Shown: positions 1-12,156 of the stretch, piece after piece
How positions within the stretch are numbered: the stretch's first letter is position 1
Layout of the letters: each line of letters begins with the position of its first letter
Origin: Sanghuangporus weigelae
Lineage: Eukaryota > Basidiomycota > Agaricomycetes > Hymenochaetales > Hymenochaetaceae
Reading direction: 5' to 3'
Assembly (NCBI GenBank): GCA_033182465.1
Contig: CP137327.1
Location: forward strand, 1,054,001-1,118,000
DNA length: 64,000 nt
The notes under the pieces: model-generated
Seen by the model: the letters and a program-made list of their open reading frames with translations, nothing else
What the model was told of the DNA's origin: nothing
Database searches by the model: none
Made by a program: the position numbers and the translations under genes

Positions 1-220
1 TCCGATGGTGCAATTCACACCCTCTATTTCGTAACATATGGTTTATTCCGTGCGTGCAATTGCGCTCTTTGAGCGTCCGAGCGATGATTCTGATTCTGGA
101 TCAAAAGGAACCTTTGTGTAATATGTACACAACTGGAGCATAGATAAACCGACAAATTTGTTCGCGGCTTCTTTATCTGGGGGCTCCGTCCTTCTTGACT
201 TCTACGCTATCGAACAGAAG

Positions 221-2594
221 ATGGCTTCGCTGTCTGGGCCCGAACAGACGTTGCGAAAGAACGAAGAGGAGGTCTCTGCGGATGACATCGAGTCCAAACA
301 TGCTGCTAGCACTAGCGATGCAGATGTCAATGATTCCAACAAAGTCAAGCTAGGCTATGATTACGGGTTTGGGGATGGCGAGAATCCGTATTATGTGCCG
401 GACCTCGAATATACGGCAGAAGAAGAGCGCAAAGTCGTGCACATACTCGACACACGGCTCTTCCCTTGGATACTCCTGACGACATTCGTGCTAAACATGG
501 ATCGCACGAACAACTCCAATGCCATCTCGGACAACTTACCCGGGGATCTGGGATTTACGATTGATGTGGTTAACACCGCGGTCGCGCTCAATGCGGTGTG
601 CTTTTCTGTGACTTGTATTAGCGGTGCGATCATTGCGAAGATCGCTGGGCCCGCGCGATGTACGTTCGATTCGAATTAGCAGTTGCACACAATGAATTTG
701 TGAGTAAAATACTGATTCAAGCGTTATATTAGGGATTTCGATATTGATGTTCTCCTGGGGCCTCGTTACGCTAGCGCATGCGTTGATAACGGATAAATCA
801 GGTTATCTTGCAGGTATGTATTTCTGTCATCTTCTCTTCGGCCTTTACTGACTTTGTGTTCTCAGTTAGATGCTGTAAGTCGTTTGACCAACATATTGTG
901 ATCTTTCTCATGAGCGGCACTCGCAGTCATCGCTATAACGGAAGGAGGTGTCATTCCTGCGACACTCGTGTATCTTGGGGCATTTTATAAGAGCACAGAA
1001 CTCGCATCACGTTTGGCATGGTTCTGGGGTGTCCAGGTATAATTCTTTCTGGATGGCGGCTTTCTCATTTCGGATATTTACGTTATGGACCTTAGAGTAT
1101 TGCGAGCGCCGTCAGCGGACTCATGGCCAGGTGAGAAAACGTAAGGATCTGGTCCCGTACCTGTAATAATTGATTTATTCTTGCTTTCTTCAGCGGCCTA
1201 CTGAAGATGCGAGGCATATCTGGCCTTTATGGGTGGAAGTGGCTCTTCATCATCGATGGTATACTCACTATCATCGTTTCCTTTCTAACTTGGTAAGCGC
1301 ATGTTTTCAATTTTTACATACCTGTGACTTCATGCACTTGCGCACATCTGCACAGGTTCTATCTTCCCACGAATGCGGCAACCACAAAGGGCGGCTTGCG
1401 TGGTCGGAAATCCTGGTTTGACGAAAAACAGATACGGATATCGGTCACTCGAGTCATCCGTGATGATCTTGCGAAGCGGAAATATGAGTACGTGGCTTGT
1501 CCCGTGCTGTAGATAAATAGCTGATGGCTCCATAGGACGAAAGTGACTTGGGTCGACATAAAAGATGCCTTGACAGATATCGGTTTATGGTTGCATCTTA
1601 TAATCACAATAATCGGACAAACACCTACTGTTCCTTTGGCCACATGTGAGTTTTCATGCGTGTATCTGAGTTTTCCTAGCATGCCGTCGAATTGCTTAAT
1701 TCTAGATCTACCGACTGTTATTGCGTCATTTAATTTCAATGTCGTACGTGTTCCTTATCCTCTCCGCGTCAATATTTATCACGCTTATTATATGCCTAAG
1801 TTCGTATCAAATGCTCTTACTGCTCCGCCGTACACTCTTCTATGTATTACAATGGTACTATGCGTTTGGAGCTCTGATCGTTTACGAGAACGCGGCTGGC
1901 ACGGAACGTTTGGAGGTGAGTGACCGACTGTGAGTCGATGTGATTGAAATAACCGTAGTTTGAAAACAGCGGTGTGGTTTCTCGTGGGATGGATACTCCT
2001 TCGTGCACTACCGCATAGTGCAAGCCGAGGGGTCAAGTAAGTCCTCTTAGTTGACACCATTTCTCGAACATACTTCTGATGATTGTATAGATATATTGGA
2101 GCATGCGTCGTTCAGTCATGGCCTATGACGCATCCACTTAACATCGCATGGATGGATGAGAATATGGGAACTATCGGGAAGAAGACTATTGCGTCCGGCA
2201 TGGTCATCGCAGCAGCGAACATATACGGGAGTAAGCCGTCCTTCTTGTAAGCTAGATATCGATTCTTACACTCAGCGTTCTCCTAGCATGGGCAAGTCAA
2301 ATATATCAAGACGACGATGCTCCTGGTGAGTTTCGTTTCGCTGTCTCACGAATTGACCTCTTTCTGACTAAACGACAAATGCCGCTGGTAGACTTCAAAC
2401 GAGGGAATACAATCAATATTGTTTTCTCCGGCGTGGCTGTTTTGCTCTTCGTATTCACAAAATGGTACTATGCACATCTAAACGCACGCAACGCCCGACT
2501 GTGGGCAGCGATGAGCGAGGAGGAAAGGAGAAGAGAAGAACTTGAAGCAGAGAAGAAAGGGAATCGGAGTGTTACATTCAGGTTTACGACTTGA
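221..2594 (+). CDS. MFS transporter, Dal5/allantoate-permease type
   Basis: Multi-exon gene for a plasma-membrane carrier of the major facilitator superfamily, anion:cation symporter branch (Dal5/nicotinate/allantoate permeases). The ATG at 221 starts a hydrophilic N-tail, followed by EERKVVHILDTRLFPWILL and LNMDRTNNSNAISDNLPGDL, the usual first helix and loop of this branch. Exon 1 ends at 659, exon 2 is 733-813, exon 3 is only nine bases (866-874), exon 4 is 927-1036, and later exons give SGLLKMRGISGLYGWKWLF, the family's mid-domain signature. The last exon ends in a basic, charged C-tail and stops at 2594. I saw no stop that splicing does not remove, so it looks intact. An upstream in-frame ATG at 158 is possible but adds an atypical leader. 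The substrate (amide, vitamin or small peptide) cannot be read from sequence. It is a distant paralogue of the two minus-strand carriers downstream. Confidence 0.85.
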
Positions 2595-4125
2595 TGACAT
2601 AGATACTTCAGATCAGACTCTGGAAAATTTGGGAATTCAGATTCGGAAGCACACCTCATGGTGAACTGTACGTTCGATCCATTTCTCTAGGACACACCAA
2701 CACGCGATGCTATCGGTAACGAGCCCTAGCGGATTGACCCAGCGCATAAACCAACTTCATGACCTCAAACTGCAATATAGAGCATGATTACTTGGAGTCT
2801 GCTTCAGCTTCCTGTTTATCTTTTGACTGCGAGTCTGTCTTCTACTCAGCGCTAAATGAATGAGATTTGAGACGATGCTTTTCGCGCTCGGTCTCAGGTC
2901 TGACGAAACTGGATTTTCCACGTTGCGATGACTTTGCCTACTCAGATAACTTTTCGGGTCCGGGAGCAGCTTTCGAGACATTGGCAGCCATCTTCGATGT
3001 AAAGTAGAAATATATCACTAACAAGATGGATGAAGAGCGTTAAGTGAATCCTGGATTGCGAGAGGCCACCTGGATATCGCGATAACAACATGTTTGCCGC
3101 TAGAGTGCTACTGTCTGGCATATTCCTTGTCTGCATCGCTGTATGTGGATCCAGCGCTAGCCAATCAGTGGAAAGAGCTTACGAAGGACGAGAGTGCATC
3201 CCAGAAAGATGCGAGCAATTGATTTCCCTCTAAACCTGGCTCGAGTCAAGGACTTGTCGTACGACTTTTGTTCAGAGCAAACTTTACCTGTGTTCATCGA
3301 CTACTCTACTGGTACTAGGTAGAGCGTAGCTTTAGGCAGGCCCATGTAAGTAAGTACTAGCAATAATTAGGATACTAAAGTATACGCAAACCAAGTTCTT
3401 TACGATTACCGCAACATTCTAAGCCGATGCGAACTGCAAGACGTCGCTTCCGCTGGAAATGAATCGCCACCTGGTTCACTGTATACGGAAAACGGAAGTC
3501 TGGGCACGTGACAGGTTCTCCTCGTCGATCAATGATTTGCGATTCATTGTCGCCTTCCCAAGGGGGAAGTCAACAATTGGACCAGCACGAGTCAGAACAA
3601 TTGCGATGCTTCATCCTCTCCATCGCAGTTCCCGCAACACGCTCCGGTCCATGGGCAATTACCATCTAGCTACCTGCCTTCGTTCTTATTGTGTCGGGGC
3701 GCAAGTAATGCACAGGCAGCTGGGAACTCATCCGAGTGCTTGTCGAAATTGGGATGGCTCACCAAAATGGGTGCTTGAACCTAAGCAATGAGCCTCTGCA
3801 AGGCCCGGTCGGATGCTTCAACTCTTTTGTTCGCCCAAACATAGCCGATCTCAATTGTTGAGATATGCTTTTTGTGCGATTTTGGGCCTCGTGTGGTCGT
3901 TCTTAAAGCATGTTAGGCAGGTATGAATGACAATTCATCACCCCCCGTCCTATCCCTTTCTACACTTTTCTTTTATCTCGAAGTCGACTGAGTCGATTGA
4001 GTGCGAGAAACCTCTATTAGCCGCGCGAAACTTATAACAGGATTTATCTTCTGTCTTTGTTCTCCTCGCTCGAGTCGAGTCATCGAGAAAGAGCTGCTGA
4101 AAGGGTCATTGTGCTTTTGTCTACC
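2595..4125. other. Intergenic stretch without a supported gene
   Basis: About 1.5 kb between the MFS gene and the Ser-rich gene, both on the plus strand. The open frames here (for example 3459-3791) lack recognisable domains, convincing splice partners or compositional support. It presumably holds the 3' UTR of the first gene and the promoter of the second. CT-rich stretches at about 3940-3975, upstream of the ATG at 4126, resemble fungal promoter pyrimidine tracts. Confidence 0.4.
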
Positions 4126-4864
4126 ATGTCTGTCGCGTACACCTCCACGAGCTTCGGCGCACGCGCGTCCTCTGCACCTTCGCATCATCACTCCGGGTCT
4201 GGTCATCACCAACGTCAGCAATCTGCCTCTTCAGGCTCTTCCGGTACCATTGGCGGCGTCTCGTATGCGGACAGCAGTGCAGCCATCTTACCGCCTCCTG
4301 CTACCGCTCCCTCACCGACCCGTTCTTCTTCGCATTCGAACCCGGACCGCATGATGCGTGTACAATACGATCAGATTGGCGCGTTTTTTGGAGCACGTTC
4401 GAGCTCTAGTGACGACAGAAGCGGCAGTGACCGGGCGAGTACGAATAACAGTTCTGCGCACGGGATCCCGCCCTCGTACGACGGAAATACTGAAGTCGAG
4501 TCACTACCTACGTATTCCAAGGTTGAGGAGTACGATGCTGAGCTTAATCGAAAGTTCTTCATATATGGGTTTCGTACGTCCTTTATTCCTCCTACGCGTC
4601 ACATCCATTATGTCTTCTGACAAATGTGATTGATGTGCAGTATTCTTCCCGCTTTGGATTGTCGGAATCATCGCCCCATTCGTGAAACCTGCGTCTGACC
4701 CGGCACGAGATAATCGATCGAAGGAAGACCAGGAGGCAGACTGGACGAACATGCGCAAGGCCGAGATGCGATGGGCGAAACGCTGTGCGGCTGCGCTCAT
4801 CGGATTCATTGTTCTTGTCATCATTGCGGTCGTGGTCGGTGTTGTCGTCGCGAATAACAACTGA
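4126..4864 (+). CDS. Ser-rich protein with two C-terminal membrane segments
   Basis: Two exons, 4126-4573 and 4641-4864, joined by a 67-base GT...AG intron, give a 223-residue protein. Residues 1-140 are low-complexity, rich in Ser, His, Gly and Pro, and include a PPSYD/LPTYSKVEEYD-type PxY segment. After this, FFPLWIVGIIAPFV (encoded across the splice) is a first hydrophobic segment. A charged loop follows, then AALIGFIVLVIIAVVVGVVV just before a short NNN end. This is the layout of a common agaricomycete family of tail-anchored Ser-rich proteins of unknown function. The PPxY/PTYS motifs could recruit WW-domain ubiquitin ligases such as Rsp5, which is inference. Its last exon is the left edge of the tandem duplication and reappears as a relic at 10745. 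Confidence 0.75.
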
Positions 4865-5474
4865 TGATCTCGGCAGTTTTGTGATATCTGGAACAGCAGT
4901 CTGGGAGGTTACGCATCAAAACATCACAAAACCTCCATCTAAACCTTCACTTATCTTACAATAGGATTTTATGTTGAGTGTAGCAAATTCCCCGCGCCGC
5001 CGATTAGACGCATTCCACACCCTCCTTGACAATCCCCTCAAGTATCAGTATTCTTTCTTACTTGGGGTTATCTGTATACTAGATTTCTATACCTTGTGTA
5101 CTCATATATACCATGGACAATCTTCTGCCCGAGTATTTGGACGTGTATACTCGTGCGCAGATCACTTGGTCGTCGATCAATGATCGGCCAGTCCTCAACT
5201 CATCTGGATTCGGACTTTCATCAACCTCCTCGACCGACCCACAAATATTGCCAGCATCATTAATATTTATATCTTCAAAAGACACAAGCGCTTTTCTTTA
5301 ATCACGAGGTCAAATATGGTGTATTTCTGGAATTCGCTATCGGAGAAGTTGGAAATTCTGTCGCAGCGATAGACCGCGGTAGGTCGCTTACACGGCTTCG
5401 CGACCATAAGGTCATCTACGGCAGAAAGGTCATCTACGGCAGAAGATGCGAAGGCTCCGCTGGCCCGCGTGGGA

Positions 5475-5482
5475 TATAAATA
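5475..5482 (+). promoter_or_regulatory. TATA box of the hydrolase-like gene
   Basis: TATAAATA followed by an A-rich run lies about 105 bases upstream of the ATG at 5586. The same motif at the same relative place is kept in the decayed copy (about 11384), so it was part of the promoter before duplication. Just upstream, at about 5407-5445, the unit AGGTCATCTACGGCAGAA occurs twice in tandem, while the copy in unit 2 has it once. Confidence 0.55.
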
Positions 5483-5585
5483 AAAAGCAGCTAGCATGCT
5501 TTCTCCCTTTTCTTGAGAAGGGTTTATCAGTGCGCCGCCAGCACATTACTTCTCTCAGTTCATAATCCACGGCAGAGGCATCAGG

Positions 5586-7602
5586 ATGAAGTCGCCGCAG
5601 TCGTTGACTAGACTGAGTTTCGTGTTGTTCCTGTTAGCTCAGTCGTATCACATTGTGGCTCAGGACACATGGTACGTGTCTATATCTTTCCTGGCCCGGC
5701 ACAAGGCATAGCGATCAAAATCTAACTCTGACTGCAGGTGCGGGAAGCATTATATGGCGGGGAGCTCGGTGATCGAGCCAGGCGGCCAGTTCCAGAGTCC
5801 GGAAACATCAAGTGAACCGCTTCTCGTGTTTCGCTGTGCGCCTGCTATCCAACCGTATCTCGCTGAAGATGCTTCTGGGTTTATTATCATCGATTCACGT
5901 GTCACAAATTTGAAGATCGCCGACACAACCCCGATTAAGAGCGTTGAGAAGACAACAAGGTCGGGATTGCATGTATCGATTTCAGTGAATGGACGCACGC
6001 TCACCTCCAGCCGGATTCCGCTGAACGCGAGCGCGCATGAGCTGCCGTTCTCTCTGGCACCTCTGAGACCTCAGACGAACGAGTTCAACGTAGATTGTAT
6101 TGCACAGACAGATGACGGACAGATCTTCCGATCAAATACCACCCTGCTCCGATTGCCAAATCGTACGGACGGAGGAAGTGTGACGAAGATGGATCTACGG
6201 ACTGGTGCGATGCTTGTAAAGAATGAAACAACGAATACGTGGGACACGCTGTTCTCGCTTGGGTTTTATACTTCTTTTGGAGGCTACTTGGATACAAATC
6301 TGACCGTTTTGGATGATCTGAAAGAACGAGGGTAAGTATTGTCTCTCGTCAATTGGTGCGATAGGAACTAACAGCAAGTTAGAATTACTATTGTAAGTTA
6401 ATTATTCGAGTGTCATTGCTGCTTTCTCTCATTAAAAGCAATAGGTACATCCCGTACCTACGTTTGACAACATGACTGCTTTTGTTGAAGTCCTGGACCG
6501 CATGGAAGAGCTAGGCCTGTACCTTATGTACGACATGCGTTTGTGAGTGTCCTTCATGTCTTTGCATCATACTCACTGACTGGCATTATGTATAAACAGC
6601 ACATATATGAACGCTACTTCTGTTACAGAACAGGTTAATAGTATCAAAACGCGCAAGAATCTTCTACTCTGGTACACAGGCGATGAGCCAGACGGGACAA
6701 GTGATCCCTTGACCGCACCACTGTCGACCTACGAGTTGATCAAATCCCTCGATGGAGCGTATCATCCAGTCTCCCTTGTTCTGAACTGCCAAGATTATTT
6801 CTTTGCAGACTACATCACGGGCGCAGACGTAGTGATGCAAGACGCCTACCCCATCGGTATTAATGCGACATTTTCTGTGAGGTGGAATACACCTTGTACA
6901 AGGGACTATGGAGATTGTGGATGTGACAACTGCGTGGGAAGCTTTTTGGACATCTCAAATAGGATGGACGAGTTTGCTGAAAGACTGGATGTCCTGGGTG
7001 AAAGTAGAACGAAGACGGTTTGGGCTGTCCCTCAGGCTTTTGGAGGTAGCGAGTGAGTTGGTTGGCATAAATAAACGTCGGAAGGTGTTTGTCTTACTCT
7101 TCGTTTGGTAGGTACTGGTCTCGTGCACCGACAGGGAACGAATGGCTTGTGGAAAGCATCCTTTCTATCAATCATGGAGCAACAGGTCCGTCAATTAGAA
7201 CTTGTCTTTGTCCAGCAAGTCGCTTACGCTACGACGAACACATTTGTAGGCATTGTACCTTGGGATGACCCAACACCGCCAGATATCAAAGATGCCGCAA
7301 CAGCTCTCGCACACGCTCTCCCAGCAATAAAAACTTTCATTTTTGATCCCGAACACGTGTTCTCGTCTGTGCGATCCAGTAATAGCAACCCCGTAGACGT
7401 TGGGTTGTGGACGATCGGACAACGCACGCTGCTGCTCGCGACAAACACGGATAACTCGCCTGTAAGCGTCTCGGTAGACTTGCCGTCGCAAAGCAGGAGA
7501 GCGACGCAGGTTTTGAACAGTGGCGGCGCGGTTGAGATGCAAGGCAGGAGAGCTGCTGTGTCGTTGGATGGGCTTGGTTCCGTTGGTTTTGTGATTGAAT
7601 GA
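5586..7602 (+). CDS. Secreted glycoside-hydrolase-like protein
   Basis: Seven exons (5586-5671, 5738-6331, 6383-6392, 6445-6542, 6600-7052, 7112-7185, 7250-7602) join in frame to a 555-residue protein. All junctions are GT...AG, and exon 3 is only ten bases long. Residues 1-26 form a signal peptide (basic start, LSFVLFLLAQ core). A beta-rich N-domain with Cys and N-glycosylation sites follows, then a barrel-like region with FDNMTAF, YDMRFTYMN, LLWYTGDEPDG, HPVSLVLNCQDY, QDAYPIGIN and the Cys-rich GDCGCDNC. A C-terminal beta domain ends the protein. Agaricomycete homologues are usually called glycoside hydrolase subgroup catalytic core proteins without a known substrate. The Glu in GDEPDG may be catalytic, which is inference. 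It is divergently paired with nothing; its 3' end converges on the MFS gene at 7878. A broken copy lies at 11424. Confidence 0.75.
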
Positions 7603-7877
7603 AGGGAATGTACTTGAGAAAGACGACAAGCAAATTGATGGTTTGAAGTGCTTCCAAGGAATGCAATATTGACCACGTAATATCAATTCGAGTGCCAACC
7701 AGAACGCGTCAAAACCTTCAATCACAAGTCGGCTTGAGAAATTCCGCTAACACGGTCTTTTCAAACATATTTCAAGGCAAGTACGTCCCTTCCCTACGCA
7801 ATTCATTTATTCTCTTACACTTCACAGATGATCATCACCTCTGCGCATCACAACGAGCTAACTTCTACAGCAAAGCT

Positions 7878-9950
7878 TTACAGAACATAACGGAAGTCGC
7901 GGTTCTGTTTATCAGTGAGGTCAAGGAAGGCCTTGTCAACCCTCTTCTCGATGATATCCCCGTTCTCGTCAGTGATCTTGACCCAGACATCGTCGTAAGT
8001 GTGGTCTGGCGGTTCCCTGTCGCGCTTCTTGTTTTCCCGGTTAAGCATGTAACGTTGGACAAGTAGAAGCACAGCAGTGGTGCTGTAGCAAATTGCTATG
8101 ATCGCCCATGGTACATGGTACCTGTGCAATAGAGGTACGTATAGGAGAACGCGTGAGAAGATCGGGACAAGGACAAATCTCACCTCGGAGCAAATTTGTT
8201 AAGCCACATCTGCGGCCCGATGGCGTTCCCGAGTGAGCCTGCGATCAGGTAAACAGCGTTCATCGTAATCCGTTTCGTATGTCCAGCGGTGGCCTGCGTC
8301 ACCCAAGCCTTTCCAATTGGCGAACCGAGAGCTTCAACGCCGACCAGGTACTGGGTCACGAGAAGACCGGCCCTGTCTGACCCAGGCAGTACATTCACGA
8401 GGATTGCACAAGTAACGCTCGGTATGTAGAACAGTACTCCGGCATAGGCGAGACCATTCTTCAAGTATGCAGCGAGATTCACTCCTATGAATACTGTTGT
8501 CATCTTAATCACACTGGAATTTCTAAGGTCAGCTCTTTAAGTCGACATATCTAAAGAAGGTCGACCCACCCATTGATACAGCTCAGCAGAGTAGTCTGAA
8601 GAGTGGTAAAACCAAACGACTGTATGATGATACTGTTCTGGTTGATGAGCGAATCTGGGATATTCTGAAACAGTGCATAAAAGAAGAAAATCCAGGTTTT
8701 AAAATCGGTGAGGCACTCGATAAACCTGAAACTAATGAATTTTGAGCAGGAATGATTCAAGACGAGACGTACTGCTCCTTCTTGAAATGTTTGTTTTCGA
8801 CACCTGCCTGGTTGGTCTTGATACGGTTCACAGCGATCACGCGTTCTTTTGGTGTCAAGAACCACGCATCTGTGGGAGAGTCCGGGAAAAGGAACCTTAA
8901 CGAATTTGTGAGGCTTTCGGAATATGTCATCCATTTGTCGGTGAAAGAGATTTACCAGAAGCAAACAGATGCGATAACCGTTAGTATACTGCAAATAATG
9001 ACCAGCCAGTGCCAGGGCTTGAAGCCAGGCGAGTTGATATGCAGTACACCGAAAGCAATGAAACCATTGAGGATCTCGGCGGCGCCATTCATCATGACTT
9101 TTGTCTGTGGTAAGTATCTAAGAGTCGATGCAACTCCGTGAGATGACTTACACCAGTAGCCTATTCGGGTTGTCTGTTCTCTGCGCGTATAAAACATGGC
9201 GCTGATGATCAAGAATCCGGCATCGATACTAGCTTGACACACGCCTATCTAGAGCAGGTCAGGCCGGGGAACTACCAGGTGTGGGATCGGTCTTCTTACG
9301 ATAAACCTCAAAACGAACATCCCACCGAAGCTCTTGCATGCCGCCTGCAGGCTAATTCCTAGAGCCATGACAAAGATATTGAAGCTGTTTGGTCATACGA
9401 ATCCGTCAGTATCCTGTAAGCACTCAGATAAATGGGATCAGCTGACCTCACCCATTTCCCTACCGGGAACCTCTGTAGTGCCAGGTTTTGGGGATACTCG
9501 AAAATCATGAAGCTAAGATAGTAGATTGTGCCGAGCCAGTTGTACTCCGTGTCGTTTAGGTGCGTGTCTGTCTTGATTCCAAGGACTGCCGAATTTCCAA
9601 GCGCAGCCCGATTCATGAACCCAATCATATACATGACTAAGAAGTATCGGAAGCATGGATAATCTTGTGCACCGGTAGCATTTACGATGAGCACATACTC
9701 ATCATCATGGACAGAACATGCCTGTCAATCCTTCGACTTATACAATCTTCAGATATTTCCTCGGTGAACAATTTCAGAGTGCTTACCGGACTCTCAAGGC
9801 CTCTTTCGGGACGACGACATCCTGGCTGGCCAGCTGCGCGGCTGCGTCGACCTCTTGATACTCTGCCGTTACATGATGAAGCTTTCCATGTTCAAGTGGC
9901 TGCTTGTCACTGAAGGATGCGGAGGCAGAATTCACTGATGGAGTACTCAT
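7878..9950 (-). CDS. MFS transporter, Dal5 type, copy A
   Basis: Minus-strand multi-exon gene; the start codon is at 9950 (protein begins MSTPSVNSASASFSDKQ) and TAA lies at 7878-7880. The charged N-tail is followed by KTDTHLNDTEYNWLGTIYY and FEYPQNLALQRFPVGKW, the hallmark loop of the anion:cation symporter family. Later come MNGAAEILNGFIAFGVLHI, the central loop with YQDQPG, TDFKTWIFFFYALFQNIPD, INQNSIIIQSFGFTTLQTTL and LGSPIGKAWVTQATAGHT. The C-tail, ending in KQNRDFRYVL, is charged. All parts expected for a 12-helix carrier are present, so it looks functional; the substrate is unknown. Copy B at 12157-14218 is very similar at nucleotide level, introns included. The 5' flank up to 10470 is shared with copy B. 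Confidence 0.85.
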
Positions 9951-10742
9951 GTCCAAGGGCAAGGTGAGGCAGTGCCTGTCAAGTAGCCAACCCTGCATAA
10001 GTAATCGAGAAGGCTTTATAGCAGAAGGTAAAGAGTCCTGGTCTATTTCTGAGGCGGCAGACAGATAGCAGCCCAGAAGCCAATTCGGCAGAGCAATTCT
10101 GGCTGAGATGCTCCTAATTATAGGTTTTTGGTTTGTTCACAGCTTGGCGTACCCATGATTCCGGATCGATACCGTTCATCTCATTATCATTTACTGCGAA
10201 GAGGATAGTAAGCACCAATCCTCAACCGAATGAATGTAAGCCAACTTCACTGATCCCGCCTTCTAGGAATAATGGACGAGATGCTTGCGAAATCTTTGAG
10301 ATCACGCGACCTATTCAACATGAAAATAAGGTACTCAGGTTAATGTACTGCTTGGGGACGTGATACTCATCGAGACTCGCGAGATGTTGTAGCATGAGAG
10401 ACGTAAGTCGCTGAGGTTGATGTAGACTTTATATCAGTTTCCCCATGAGACTAACCAGCCTTTCCTTGACTATGGATCCACGTCGGTCAATAATATCATT
10501 AACATCAGGATATCCCTTAGGATACACACATATCTTTTCCCTGACATGCTCTGGTCTAACTTTGAATATGGGGATAGGTAACAAGAAGTAGATTATAGAT
10601 TCATTTTTTCTTCACATATATATTCTGGAGTCCTTGTGAGGTTCAGAACAAGATATCGGCTGCATGGTCTCCTCTTCTATAGACTGTATCGCCTGAATTA
10701 GCAAAGATTGTCGTTCTCCCCTCAGTTAGGATTTGAATACAG
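9951..10742. other. Upstream region of MFS copy A
   Basis: About 790 bases with no supported gene. It is the 5' flank of the minus-strand MFS gene and is matched by 14219-15615 in unit 2, apart from the 603-base element inserted there. The conserved words (TTTATAGCAGAAGGTAAAGA at about 10014, CAATCCTCAACCGAATGAAT at about 10217) suggest the promoter was duplicated with the gene. Its right edge is the junction between the two units. Confidence 0.5.
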
Positions 10743-10744
10743 GT

Positions 10745-10852
10745 TTCAACTCGTAGCTGCGCTCCTCGGATTCATTGTCCTTGTCTTCACTGCGGTCGTT
10801 GTTGGTATAGTCGTCGCAAACAACGGCTTATTATCAAGGCTATTTTCATGAT
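10745..10852 (+). pseudogene. Relic of the Ser-rich gene tail
   Basis: This stretch matches the last exon of the gene at 4126-4864 over the second membrane segment (LGFIVLVFTAVVVGIVVANN when read in that frame). It lacks everything upstream, including a start codon, and the stop region has drifted. It is the truncated left edge of duplication unit 2 and marks the tandem junction. It should not be annotated as a working gene. Confidence 0.75.
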
Positions 10853-11423
10853 GCTTGGAACAGAAGACAGTTCAAGAGGCTCATACATCAAAATATCGCA
10901 TAACCATAACCCTCACTTATCTTACAAGTCGGGTATTAGTGGCAAATTCCCTGCGCCGCCGATCAGATGCATGCCTCACCCTCCTTGACAGCCTCCAAAA
11001 CTTCAGTAATGGGGTAACTTGTATACTCGATTTCTATACTCATGTACACCAATATATTAACCTTTTGACCGAGTATTTGGGCATGTTTGCACCCATGCGC
11101 GGATCATCTGGACGTCGATCAATGATCGTCCAATCGTCAACGCACTCGGAGTCGACTTGACTTTCATCAAACTCGACCTGCTTTGCCAGCACCATTCATA
11201 TCTTCAAAAACTACGGCTTCAGTTCTTTGAATACGATGACAGATATGGACAGATATGGTGCGCATCTGAAATTCAGCATCGAAGATTGGAAATTTTGTCG
11301 CAGCGATAGGTCGTAGTGGGTCGTTGCCACGTCTCCTGTGACCATAAGGTCCCCTACGGCAGAAGATGCGAACGCCGTGTTGAATATAAATAAAAGGCAG
11401 TTATCCACATCAGAAGCATCAGA

Positions 11424-11857
11424 ATGAAGTCGCCGCGGTCGCTAACTAGGCTGAGCTTCGTGTTGTTTCTGTTGACCCAGTCTTCTTTTGTTGCGCCTCA
11501 GGATATGTTGTGCGTGTATAGTATTAGTTGCCTGATTCGAGGCATGGTTTACAATACGTGGTCTGACTGCAGGTGCGGAGAGCACCATATGACGTGAAGC
11601 TCAGTAATCAATCCGGGCGGCCGGCCTCTTCCAAAACCATAAAGCGAGCCGCTTCTCACGTTTCGTCGCGCGCCTGCTATCTAACCGCTCCCAATGATGA
11701 AATCTTCTTGCTTGATCCCGAACGCGTGTTCTCTGTATGACCCAGTGATAGCAATCCCGTAGACGTTGGGTTATGGATGATCGGAGTCTTGAGCAATGGC
11801 CGATGAGCGGAGATGCAGGTCAAGGTTGTTAGATGGACTACGTTTGTGATTGAATAA
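11424..11857 (+). pseudogene. Decayed copy of the hydrolase-like gene
   Basis: The signal-peptide exon is recognisable (ATG at 11424, reading MKSPRSLTRLSFVLFLLTQS), followed by an intron and the start of exon 2 (TGCGGAGAGCACCATATGAC), where the frame is soon broken by a stop. After about 120 bases the sequence jumps to the region matching exon 7 of the parent (CTTGATCCCGAACGCGTGTTC), so about 1.6 kb containing the presumed catalytic region is deleted. The tail GTTTGTGATTGAATAA is still visible. The gene is dead, while its TATA box and neighbouring promoter are still visible. Confidence 0.85.
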
Positions 11858-12156
11858 CGAGATCTACTGCAGACAGACAACTTGATCGGACTGGAGCGTT
11901 CCTAAGTCTGGTATGAAGCAATATAGATCGGATAACATCGAGTTGGTTAGTGAAGATCAATCGACCAAAGGTCATCGAAACCCGGTCGAATCTCTGATCG
12001 CTAGTCTTTTTGAGAAAATCCGCTAACGTCATCTCTTATAAAATATCGCGAGGCGAGTAAGCCCCCTTCCCACATGATACAGTTTTTCCTTTCAATAAAT
12101 TCACAGATAATCATCCCCAATGCGCCTCATAACAAGCCAGCTACTACAACAAACCT

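Larger units (their letters stand above)
4780..10742. repeat. Tandem duplication A, unit 1
   Basis: This roughly 6-kb block starts within the last exon of the Ser-rich gene and runs through the hydrolase gene, the minus-strand MFS gene and its upstream region. Each part is matched in the same order and orientation at 10743-15615. Matching landmarks include the promoter with TATAAATAAA (5475 and about 11384), the signal-peptide exon (5586 and 11424), the whole MFS gene, the word CAATCCTCAACCGAATGAAT upstream of it (about 10217 and 14489), and GATAGGTAACAAGAA (about 10573 and 15473). Unit 1 is the better preserved copy and lacks the inverted-repeat element found in unit 2. Confidence 0.85.

Noticed and set aside
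7195-7725. Minus-strand frames of 109-176 codons opposite the last exons of the hydrolase gene
   Set aside because: They mirror the GC-biased codons of a well-supported gene and contain no domain.
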